Shown: positions 1 through 5,593 of the stretch, one piece after another
Layout: every line of letters starts with the position of its first letter
Numbering within the stretch: the first letter of the stretch is position 1
From: an uncultured Bacillota bacterium
GTDB taxonomy: Bacteria > Bacillota > JAAYKD01
Reading direction: 5' to 3'
Assembly (NCBI GenBank): GCA_937897315.1
Contig: CALCNS010000340.1
Coordinates: 1 to 5,642, forward strand
Length of the DNA stretch: 5,642 nt
The notes under the pieces: generated by a model
What the model was told of the DNA's origin: nothing
The model's input: the letters and a program-made list of their open reading frames with translations, nothing else
Database searches by the model: none
Made by a program: the position numbers and the translations under genes

Positions 1-1
1 A

Positions 2-448
2 CAATTGGCCGAAGCAGAAAAGAATATACCTGTTCAAGAAGCAGAGGACGAAGTAACAGATGAGATTTGTGAGATATGTGGGCGCAATATGGTGATTAAG
101 CGTGGGCGTTTCGGGTCTTTCTTAGCATGTCCGGGCTATCCCGAGTGCAAGAACACCAAGAATATCGTAGTGTCTTTCGACATTGCCTGCCCTTTGTGCA
201 AGGAAGGGCACTTAATCGAAAAGAAATCTCGTAAAGGCAGAACATTCACCGGTTGCAGTCGCTATCCCGATTGCCAATTTGTCTCTTGGGACAAACCAGT
301 AGATAAAGAATGTCCTGTCTGCGGAAACATTGGGATGAGCCAGAAAGTATTGCGAAAAAAGAACACGATTGTTTTTCAATGTCTGAATCCTGAATGCGAA
401 GGACATGTAGAGATCCCTTTGGATGATCCAGAAGGGGAATTGATATGA
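2..448 (+). CDS. topA: DNA topoisomerase I, C-terminal zinc-ribbon region (5' truncated)
   Basis: This is the last 148 codons of a type IA topoisomerase, which relaxes negatively supercoiled DNA through a transient 5'-phosphotyrosine break. The catalytic core lies upstream of the window, so only the DNA-binding tail is seen. Counting from the first full codon, three four-cysteine ribbons follow one another: Cys23/26/43/49, Cys63/66/85/91 and Cys104/107/127/132. The first two have the CPxCxxG or CPLC plus CxxYPxC pattern typical of topoisomerase C-terminal zinc repeats. The phrase FVSWDKP after the second ribbon closely matches Bacillus TopA as I remember it. All twelve cysteines are present, so the tail looks intact. 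The frame is open to the left edge; the in-frame TTG at position 5 is not a real start. The stop overlaps the trmFO start (ATGA), which implies translational coupling. The family call is secure even though the catalytic domain is absent. Confidence 0.95.
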   Translation, partial: QLAEAEKNIPVQEAEDEVTDEICEICGRNMVIKRGRFGSFLACPGYPECKNTKNIVVSFDIACPLCKEGHLIEKKSRKGRTFTGCSRYPDCQFVSWDKPVDKECPVCGNIGMSQKVLRKKNTIVFQCLNPECEGHVEIPLDDPEGELI

Positions 449-1761
449 AGACCGTCGATGTTGGCGGAGGTGGATTGGCTGGTTCGGAAGCGGCATATCA
501 AGTATCAAAACGTGGTGTAGCGGTTCGTTTATACGAAATGCGACCTGGTCAATCCTCTCCGGCTCATCATACGGATCACTTGGCTGAGTTGGTTTGCAGC
601 AACTCCCTAAAATCAAACCAATTAGATAATGCATCGGGGTTGCTAAAAGAAGAGATGCGGCAACTGGATTCGCTGATTATGCAAGTAGCAGACAGTGTAC
701 GTGTACCTGCGGGGCATGCTTTGGCTGTGGATCGGGAAGCGTTCTCGAATAAGGTCACCGAAAGAATACAGAACATGCCAAATATCCAAATCATTCGGGA
801 AGAAGTAAAACAATTACCATCCGATGATCAGGATATATGGATTATTGCCAGTGGTCCTCTAACTTCTCCAAGCTTGCTGTCTTCCATACAAATAGAAATG
901 GGGGAGCCTTCTTTACATTTCTTTGATGCTGCAGCTCCGTTGATTTCTGTGGATTCCATTGACTTTGACAAAGTCTATCGGGCCTCTCGTTATGATAAAG
1001 GAGAAGCCGATTATTTGAATTGCCCATTTCGCAAAGAAGAATATATAACGTTTTGGCATGCGCTAGTTGAAGCAGAACAAGTAGAGTTACATGACTTTGA
1101 GATAGGTCATTTCTTTGAGGGATGTATACCGGTTGAAGAGTTGGCTCGCCGTGGTCAAGAGACTCTTGCGTATGGTCCACTAAAGCCCATGGGGTTGAAA
1201 GATCCCAAAACAGGCATCACTCCTTATGCGGTTGCGCAATTGCGCCAAGACAATGTGGCAGGGAATCTCTATGGGTTGGTTGGCTTTCAAACAAATTTAA
1301 AGTTCAAAGAACAGGAACGTGTTTTTCAAAAGATTCCTGGTCTAGTAAAAGCAGAATTCGTTCGTTATGGGGTTATGCACAGAAACGCATATATTCGGTC
1401 ACCCAAGTGGCTTTCTTCTTCCATGCAATTAAAACATAGGCAAAATATCTTCTTTGCGGGGCAGATTTCAGGAGTGGAGGGGTATATGGAATCCACTGCG
1501 AGTGGCTTGCTATGTGGAGTGAATGCAGCCCTACTAGCTTGTGATAAAGAACCCTTGGTTATGCCTCGGGAAACCATGATGGGTGCTCTTCTACACTATG
1601 TCAGCCATTGTGACGATACGATGTTCCAACCGATGAATGCTGTGTTTGGCATCATTCCACCCCTAAATCAACCAATACGAAACAAGAAATTGCGGTATCA
1701 ACAATATAGTGATCGAGCTTTATTCGCTTTGCAGAATTGGAAAGCATGCAATCATATCTAA
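445..1761 (+). CDS. trmFO: Methylenetetrahydrofolate-tRNA-(uracil-5-)-methyltransferase TrmFO
   Basis: TrmFO makes 5-methyluridine at position 54 of the tRNA T-loop, taking its carbon from 5,10-methylenetetrahydrofolate and its electrons from bound FAD. The protein is complete at 438 residues, the usual length. An N-terminal FAD-binding Rossmann segment (residues 4-16, ending GGLAGSE) is followed by YEMRP (30-34) and PAHHTD (39-44). Two cysteines match those known to matter in the Bacillus enzyme: Cys51 in ELVCSNSL and Cys227 in FFEGCIPVE. Other family blocks are YDKGEADYLNCP (183-194), DPKTGITPYAVAQLRQD, VRYGVMHRN and a C-terminal FAD-binding FFAGQISGVEGY. The ATG at 445 is chosen because AAGGGG (432-437) lies 7 bases upstream and ATGA overlaps the topA stop. 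An oddity is VDVGGGG where relatives usually read V-x-V-I-G-x-G. No terminator is visible after the stop, so its transcript probably runs into rpsB. Confidence 0.97.
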   Translation: MKTVDVGGGGLAGSEAAYQVSKRGVAVRLYEMRPGQSSPAHHTDHLAELVCSNSLKSNQLDNASGLLKEEMRQLDSLIMQVADSVRVPAGHALAVDREAFSNKVTERIQNMPNIQIIREEVKQLPSDDQDIWIIASGPLTSPSLLSSIQIEMGEPSLHFFDAAAPLISVDSIDFDKVYRASRYDKGEADYLNCPFRKEEYITFWHALVEAEQVELHDFEIGHFFEGCIPVEELARRGQETLAYGPLKPMGLKDPKTGITPYAVAQLRQDNVAGNLYGLVGFQTNLKFKEQERVFQKIPGLVKAEFVRYGVMHRNAYIRSPKWLSSSMQLKHRQNIFFAGQISGVEGYMESTASGLLCGVNAALLACDKEPLVMPRETMMGALLHYVSHCDDTMFQPMNAVFGIIPPLNQPIRNKKLRYQQYSDRALFALQNWKACNHI

Positions 1762-1788
1762 AATTTGGTCATACATCAAAAGTTCTAC

Positions 1789-1817
1789 TTGCCAAATAAA
1801 CAAATGATTGGTATAAT
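1789..1817 (+). promoter_or_regulatory. Strong SigA-type promoter with extended -10 for rpsB
   Basis: TTGCCA (1789-1794) and a perfect TATAAT (1812-1817) are separated by exactly 17 bases. TG at 1809-1810 makes the -10 element an extended one (TGnTATAAT). Initiation is expected around 1823-1825, giving a leader of about 105 bases. The promoter sits in the only sizeable gap before the translation genes, so it probably drives rpsB-tsf and, through read-through, pyrH-frr. The sequence match is strong; activity is inferred. Confidence 0.88.
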
Positions 1818-1835
1818 GAACGACGGTGTTCATTA
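1814..1835. repeat. 8-bp perfect inverted repeat over the -10 and start site of the rpsB promoter
   Basis: TAATGAAC (1814-1821) and GTTCATTA (1828-1835) are exact reverse complements separated by 6 bases (GACGGT). The left arm overlaps the TATAAT hexamer and the right arm lies just after the predicted start site. Most of the left arm would not be transcribed, so this would act as a DNA site, such as a repressor operator, rather than as an RNA hairpin. The repeat is seen directly; a regulatory role is only inferred, and chance is possible. Confidence 0.45.
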
Positions 1836-1929
1836 CACACGATACCGGATGTACTTTTTGTGCTTCTATGAAGTGACCTGTACAGTTGATGGATCGGAGG
1901 AACAAACAAAGAAAGGAAAAGGTGGAATC
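1824..1929 (+). promoter_or_regulatory. rpsB 5' leader
   Basis: This is the predicted untranslated leader of the rpsB transcript. It can form only short helices: TGTAC (1850-1854) with GTACA (1880-1884), enclosing CTTC (1863-1866) with GAAG (1870-1873), and CGGT (1824-1827) with ACCG (1844-1847). The working ribosome binding site is AGGTGG (1920-1925), 4 bases before the ATG, which is slightly close. A second, stronger-looking GGAGG (1896-1900) has no start codon at usable distance. S2 represses its own mRNA through a leader in gammaproteobacteria. I do not recognise that element or any named Firmicutes leader here. Confidence 0.5.
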
Positions 1930-2628
1930 ATGTCTGTTATTTCAATGAAACAGTTACTCGAAGCAGGAGTCCATTTTGGTCATCAAACCCGTCGCTGGAA
2001 CCCTAAAATGGCACCTTACATCTTTACGGAAAGAAACGGTATTTACATTATCGATTTACAAAAGACCGTAAAGAAGATTGAACAAGCCTATGCTTTCGTT
2101 AAGGAATTATCGGAGCAAGGTGGAAGTGTACTCTTCGTCGGAACGAAGAAACAAGCGCAAGAAGCAATGGTAGAAGAATCGCAACGTTGTGGAATGTATT
2201 ATGTGAACCAACGTTGGTTAGGTGGCACCTTAACAAATTTCCAAACCATTCAAAAACGTATACGTCGCTTACAAGAACTCCGAGCGATGGAATCGAACGG
2301 TACATTTGAAGTTCTACCCAAAAAAGAAGTCATCAACCTTCGTCACGAAATGGAAAAACTTGAAAAATTCTTAGGTGGAATCAGTGAGATGTCAAAGTTA
2401 CCGGACGCTCTGTTCATTATTGATCCCCGCAAAGAAAAAAATGCCATAAGTGAAGCGAAACGTCTGGGCATCCCTGTAGTGGCTATAGTAGACACTAACT
2501 GTGACCCCGATGAGATTGACTATGTCATTCCTGGAAATGATGATGCCATTAGAGCAGTTAAACTTCTTGCTTCCAAAATTGCGGATGCAATCATTGAAGG
2601 TCGTCAAGGAGAAGATTCGGCTGAATAA
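1930..2628 (+). CDS. rpsB: 30S ribosomal protein S2
   Basis: S2 is a late-assembling protein of the small ribosomal subunit, located between head and body, and is needed together with S1 for mRNA binding in many bacteria. The protein has 232 residues, normal for the family. Conserved blocks run in order: [15 protein letters not shown] (13-27), [10 protein letters not shown] (37-46), FVGTKKQA (69-76), [12 protein letters not shown] (93-104), [11 protein letters not shown] (159-169), [12 protein letters not shown] (182-193) and IPGNDDAI (200-207). The ATG at 1930 is chosen because it follows AGGTGG and gives the N-terminus [13 protein letters not shown], the Bacillus form as I remember it. The frame is open as far back as 1765, but that would place the start upstream of the promoter. 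An internal ATG at 1945 would lose conserved residues. The gene is followed by a hairpin and tsf. Confidence 0.97.
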   Translation: MSVISMKQLLEAGVHFGHQTRRWNPKMAPYIFTERNGIYIIDLQKTVKKIEQAYAFVKELSEQGGSVLFVGTKKQAQEAMVEESQRCGMYYVNQRWLGGTLTNFQTIQKRIRRLQELRAMESNGTFEVLPKKEVINLRHEMEKLEKFLGGISEMSKLPDALFIIDPRKEKNAISEAKRLGIPVVAIVDTNCDPDEIDYVIPGNDDAIRAVKLLASKIADAIIEGRQGEDSAE

Positions 2629-2636
2629 TCACATGA

Positions 2637-2684
2637 GGGGAATCGGCCTTAAGGGTTTTACCCCTTCTCGTCCGATTCCTTTTT
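2637..2684 (+). terminator. Two-tier hairpin with T-run between rpsB and tsf (attenuator-like terminator)
   Basis: GGAATCGG (2639-2646) pairs perfectly with CCGATTCC (2672-2679), and two G-T wobbles can extend the base. Inside it AAGGG (2651-2655) pairs with CCCTT (2662-2666) around a 6-base loop. Five Ts follow at once (2680-2684). This has the form of an intrinsic terminator placed within an operon, where partial termination would make less tsf message than rpsB message. No promoter for tsf is evident downstream, so substantial read-through must be assumed. Confidence 0.65.
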
Positions 2685-2708
2685 CAAAAATTTAAGGGAG
2701 GGTTTAAC

Positions 2709-3599
2709 ATGATTTCTGCAGCAACTGTAAAAGAATTGCGCGAAAGAACCAGTGCAGGTATGATGGATTGCAAACGGGCTTTAGAAGCCTGTGACGGTGA
2801 TATGGAAAAAGCGATTGAGTATTTAAGAGAAAAAGGCTTAGCTGCCGCAGCAAAGAAAGCCGGTCGTGTAGCGAAGCAAGGGTTAATAGTTGGCAAAGTC
2901 GTAGGTAAGAAAGCATCTTTATTGGAAGTCAATTGTGAAACCGATTTTGTTGCCAAAAATGATGATTTCCAAGCTTGGGTTAATGAACTAGCAACTATGA
3001 TTATTGATCACCAACTAACACAAGTAGATCAATTGTTGGCCCAATCCTATGGCGAAGGCACGGTGCAATCTGCCCTTACCAATAAAATTGCAACCATTGG
3101 CGAAAACATGGGGATTCGCAGATTTGCTTTTTATGATGTCGCTCCCAACTCGATATTAGATTTATACATCCATGGTGCTGGAAAAATCGGTGTTCTCATC
3201 GAATTGTCTTTGACTGATACACAATTTGCACAACATGAAGCAGTAAAAGAATTGATTCATGATTTGGCTTTGCAGATTGCCGCCGGTCGTGCACAATACA
3301 TTGTTTCCGATGAAGTTCCTGCTGAAGTGATTGCGAAAGAACGCGAAATCTATTTAGCACAAGCAATGAATGAAGGAAAACCAGCCAACATCGCCGAACG
3401 TATGGTTGAAGGACGTATCCGGAAATTCTACGAAGAGATTTGTTTGCTTCATCAATTATTTGTCAAAGATACCGACTTAACCATTGCTAAACTACTTGCA
3501 AAAGTAGGTAAAGAAGTTGGGTGCGGTATTTCTGTGAAAACCTTTACCCGTTTTGAAATCGGAGAAGGTTTTGAAGCAACCGAAGGCGAAAATGAATAG
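2709..3599 (+). CDS. tsf: Translation elongation factor Ts
   Basis: EF-Ts releases GDP from EF-Tu so that it can reload with GTP and carry aminoacyl-tRNA to the ribosome. The 296 residues are a full-length bacterial EF-Ts. The N-terminal UBA-like domain (about 1-50) contains VKELRERTSAGMMDCKRAL and DMEKAIEYLREKG. The EF-Tu-contacting motif TDFVAKND is at 78-85 in EVNCETDFVAKNDDF. Two core subdomains follow, with IGENMGIRRF, the segment EVPAEVIAKEREI, and a C-terminal EGRIRKFYEEICLLHQLFVKD block. The ATG at 2709 has a strong AAGGGAGGG (2694-2702) 6 bases upstream and starts exactly where family members do. Its stop (TAG) is 7 bases from the stem of the next hairpin. Nothing is missing or broken. 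Confidence 0.97.
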   Translation: MISAATVKELRERTSAGMMDCKRALEACDGDMEKAIEYLREKGLAAAAKKAGRVAKQGLIVGKVVGKKASLLEVNCETDFVAKNDDFQAWVNELATMIIDHQLTQVDQLLAQSYGEGTVQSALTNKIATIGENMGIRRFAFYDVAPNSILDLYIHGAGKIGVLIELSLTDTQFAQHEAVKELIHDLALQIAAGRAQYIVSDEVPAEVIAKEREIYLAQAMNEGKPANIAERMVEGRIRKFYEEICLLHQLFVKDTDLTIAKLLAKVGKEVGCGISVKTFTRFEIGEGFEATEGENE

Positions 3600-3605
3600 A
3601 GTATC

Positions 3606-3635
3606 CAAAAGGAACATCCATCGATGTTCCTTTTG
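3606..3635 (+). terminator. 13-bp perfect hairpin between tsf and pyrH
   Basis: AAAAGGAACATC (3607-3618) is the exact reverse complement of GATGTTCCTTTT (3623-3634) around a 4-base loop, and C3606-G3635 adds a thirteenth pair. The four Ts are within the stem and only GAATT follows, so on the + strand it is a weak intrinsic terminator. The AAAA arm gives a similar TTTT when read on the - strand. It probably acts as a partial terminator or an RNA stabiliser or processing site between tsf and pyrH-frr. Confidence 0.6.
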
Positions 3636-3643
3636 AATTAAGC

Positions 3644-3649
3644 GGGAGG
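3644..3649 (+). promoter_or_regulatory. Ribosome binding site that fixes the pyrH TTG start
   Basis: GGGAGG lies 8 bases before TTG 3658. The longer in-frame candidates are GTG 3649, which overlaps this site, and TTG 3652, which is only 2 bases from it. Neither could be used with this ribosome binding site, so TTG 3658 is preferred. Confidence 0.8.
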
Positions 3650-3657
3650 TGTTGTGT

Positions 3658-4410
3658 TTGCAACCAAAATATCGCCGAATTGTATTAAAGCTATCCGGAG
3701 AAGCATTGGCAGGAGATCCAAAAGACCGTGATAAGAAATTTGGGTATGACTCACAAACATTGGCAGATATCGTGGCTCAGGTGAAAGAAATTACCGAAAT
3801 GGGTGTTGAAGTTGCTTTGGTCGTCGGAGGTGGAAACCTTTGGCGGGGAATCAAAGGAAGCCAAACATTGGGTATTGATCGCGCCACTGCAGATTATATG
3901 GGAATGTTAGCGACAGTCATGAACGCCATGGCTTTACAGGGAGCATTGGAATCCATAGGAGTGGTTACACGGGTTCAAACCGCTATCGAAATGCGGGAAG
4001 TGGCGGAACCTTATATTCGTAGGAGGGCGATTCGCCATTTGGAAAAAGGAAGAGTCGTGATTTTTGCTGCAGGAACGGGAAACCCTTATTTTACAACCGA
4101 TACCGTTGCGGCTTTGCGAGCAGCTGAAATAAATGCTGAGATCGTCATGAAAGCAACGGGAGAAGTGGATGGGGTATATTCTTCTGACCCCAAACTGGAT
4201 ACAGCCGACAGAAAAGCAGTGAAGTATGATTCCATTACCTATCAGGAGATTTTGAATCAGAGTTTGAAAGCGATGGACACTACGGCGATTACATTGTGCA
4301 TGGATAACCATATACCCATCATTGTATTCAATCTGTCACAGCCAGGCAATGTCAAACGGGCTGTGCTGGGAGAGAAAATTGGAACATACATAGGAGGAGA
4401 GAAGCGATGA
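3658..4410 (+). CDS. pyrH: Uridylate kinase (UMP kinase)
   Basis: PyrH phosphorylates UMP to UDP with ATP in pyrimidine nucleotide synthesis. It is the bacterial hexameric enzyme of the amino acid kinase fold, commonly regulated by GTP and UTP. With the TTG start the protein has 250 residues, slightly over the usual 240. Motifs in order are [11 protein letters not shown] (9-19, phosphate binding), [10 protein letters not shown] (55-64), [21 protein letters not shown] (74-94, with the UMP-binding Asp80), [11 protein letters not shown] (139-149), DGVYSSDPK (171-179) and KAMDTTA (204-210). Compared with my recollection of the Bacillus subtilis enzyme there are about five extra residues after ALAG, in the variable loop [12 protein letters not shown]. 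The stop overlaps the frr start by ATGA, so the two are probably translationally coupled. No independent promoter is evident. Confidence 0.96.
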   Translation: MQPKYRRIVLKLSGEALAGDPKDRDKKFGYDSQTLADIVAQVKEITEMGVEVALVVGGGNLWRGIKGSQTLGIDRATADYMGMLATVMNAMALQGALESIGVVTRVQTAIEMREVAEPYIRRRAIRHLEKGRVVIFAAGTGNPYFTTDTVAALRAAEINAEIVMKATGEVDGVYSSDPKLDTADRKAVKYDSITYQEILNQSLKAMDTTAITLCMDNHIPIIVFNLSQPGNVKRAVLGEKIGTYIGGEKR

Positions 4411-4961
4411 AAGATTATTTGGCCAGAATTGAAGATCGTATGGAGAAAACCATTCATGCTCTGAAAAAAGACCTGGTTTCGATTCGCGCAGGAAGAGCCC
4501 ATCCTGGATTGCTCGAGAAAGTGATGATCGAGTACTACGGAGCTTCTACGCCATTGGCGCAGGTGGGAAACATCTCTTGCCCTGATGCACGCTCCATCGT
4601 CATTCAACCTTGGGACAAGAGTATAATCAAAGCGATCGAGAAGGCAATTTTGACCTCTGATTTGGGATTAAACCCCTCAAATGATGGAATCGTAGTTCGA
4701 CTGACCATCCCGGCCCTAACGGAACAACGCAGAAAAGAACTCAGTAAAATGGTAGAGAAAAAAGGCGAAGAAGCCAAAATCGCACTTAGAAATATTCGCA
4801 GAGATGCAAACGATGAAGCGAAGAAACTCGAGAAATCTAAGGATTTTACGGAAGATGATACGAAACAAGCCTTAGAAGAATGCCAGAAAATCACCGATCG
4901 CTTCATCAAAGAGGTTGATGTTGTGATACTTGCCAAAGAGAAAGATATTATGGCAGTCTAA
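4407..4961 (+). CDS. frr: Ribosome recycling factor
   Basis: RRF works with EF-G to split post-termination ribosomes from mRNA so that subunits can be reused. The protein has 184 residues, against about 185 in relatives. It begins with a helix ([20 protein letters not shown]), followed by [15 protein letters not shown] (25-39), then the small beta domain with [15 protein letters not shown] and [16 protein letters not shown] (66-81), and then the long helices with [29 protein letters not shown] and the C-terminal DRFIKEVD segment. The ATG is preceded by a consensus AGGAGG (4392-4397) at 9 bases and sits in an ATGA overlap with pyrH, so both start choice and coupling are well supported. A hairpin follows its stop by 13 bases. 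Confidence 0.97.
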   Translation: MKDYLARIEDRMEKTIHALKKDLVSIRAGRAHPGLLEKVMIEYYGASTPLAQVGNISCPDARSIVIQPWDKSIIKAIEKAILTSDLGLNPSNDGIVVRLTIPALTEQRRKELSKMVEKKGEEAKIALRNIRRDANDEAKKLEKSKDFTEDDTKQALEECQKITDRFIKEVDVVILAKEKDIMAV

Positions 4962-4974
4962 TCTTGTGGCTGCT

Positions 4975-5014
4975 AACTGCCGGATGTAAGAGGGGTTCTT
5001 ACATACCGGCAGTT
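4975..5014 (+). terminator. Long interrupted hairpin between frr and uppS, lacking a T-run
   Basis: AACTGCCGG (4975-4983) pairs with CCGGCAGTT (5006-5014), and TGTAAGA (4985-4991) pairs with TCTTACA (4997-5003) around the loop GGGGT. A small internal loop (A against TA) separates the two helices, giving 16 base pairs in all. What follows is CTACTATG rather than Ts, so intrinsic termination is doubtful. An RNA processing or stabilising structure, or a factor-dependent terminator, is equally possible. Confidence 0.5.
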
Positions 5015-5026
5015 CTACTATGAAAT

Positions 5027-5038
5027 GGAAGGAAGTGG
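5027..5038 (+). promoter_or_regulatory. Ribosome binding site that fixes the uppS TTG start
   Basis: The purine-rich stretch GGAAGGAAGTGG, with core AAGGAAG at 5029-5035, lies 9 bases before TTG 5045. No ATG or GTG start in the uppS frame exists upstream of the conserved region, which supports TTG as the start. Confidence 0.65.
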
Positions 5039-5044
5039 TACTCT

Positions 5045-5593
5045 TTGAGTTTTTTCGGTAAAAGAAACCAGGGTACACCACAGGATATCGTGAAAGTTCC
5101 ACAACATATCGCTTTCATCATGGACGGTAATGGTAGATGGGCACAGCAAAGACATATGCCGAGGACCTATGGTCATCAGGCGGGTATGGAATCTATGAGG
5201 AAAGTGATTCGCAAATGTGGAGAATTAGGAATTCGAGTGGTCACCTTTTATACTTTTTCAACAGAGAATTGGAAGAGAAGCCCTTCGGAAGTAGACTTTT
5301 TGATGAGATTGCCTATTGAATTTATGGAGCAGGACCTGCCAGAACTGATGGCGAATGAAACTAAATTGGTACTTTCGGGTAGTTTAGAGGGAGTACCAGC
5401 CAGAACTGCGGAAGCATTGTTGCGTGGAGTTTCAGAGACCAAAGAGAATCAGAAGCTCATCGTCAATTTGGCTTTCAATTATGGAGGTAGAGACGAATTG
5501 GTTCGGGGAATTAAGAAAATCTCCATGGATATTCTTGAACAACGCATTATTCCCTCACAAATTACAGAGCAATTCATTCAAAGTTACTTAGAT
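5045..5593 (+). CDS. uppS: Undecaprenyl diphosphate synthase, 3' truncated by the sequence end
   Basis: UppS, a cis-prenyltransferase, condenses eight isopentenyl units onto farnesyl diphosphate to make the C55 carrier lipid precursor for peptidoglycan and teichoic acid synthesis. The 183 genuine residues cover roughly the first three quarters of the family's usual 250 or so. The signature HIAFIMDGNGRWA (21-33) includes the catalytic Asp27 and the diphosphate-binding glycine-arginine segment. GHQAGMESMRKV (43-54), YTFSTENWKRSP (69-80), FLMRLPIEF and NLAFNYGGRDELV (141-153) follow in the expected order. The missing part includes the RTxGExRxSNFxxWQ region that binds isopentenyl diphosphate and Mg. 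Oddly, the usual IGD before the mid-protein helix reads SGS (111-113). Real sequence ends at codon 5591-5593. The frame stays open through the adapter, so any longer prediction would carry 16 false residues (RSEERRVGKECRSRWS). Confidence 0.93.

Noticed and set aside
1764..1796. TTTGG...CCAAA pairing after trmFO as a terminator
   Set aside because: Only five pairs around a loop of more than 20 bases, with no T-run, and it overlaps the -35 of the rpsB promoter.
1765..1929. In-frame 55-codon N-terminal extension of ribosomal protein S2
   Set aside because: The frame is open by chance, but its TTG (1765) and the ATG at 1816 lie upstream of or within the -10 box, neither has a ribosome binding site, and the extension resembles no S2 N-terminus. 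ATG 1930 gives the conserved one.
2684..2956. Reverse-strand ORFs of 70-147 codons opposite topA, trmFO, tsf, pyrH and frr
   Set aside because: All lie antisense to strongly conserved genes, have compositions expected of reversed codons, and show no recognisable motif or ribosome binding site.
5020..5061. ATG at 5020 as the start of uppS or of a small peptide gene
   Set aside because: It is in a different frame from uppS, stops after 13 codons, and has no ribosome binding site because it precedes the purine-rich stretch.
5137..5319. Separate 60-residue ORF at the start of uppS
   Set aside because: It is an out-of-frame shadow of uppS; the uppS frame across the same bases carries the conserved DGNGRWA and FSTENW motifs without interruption.
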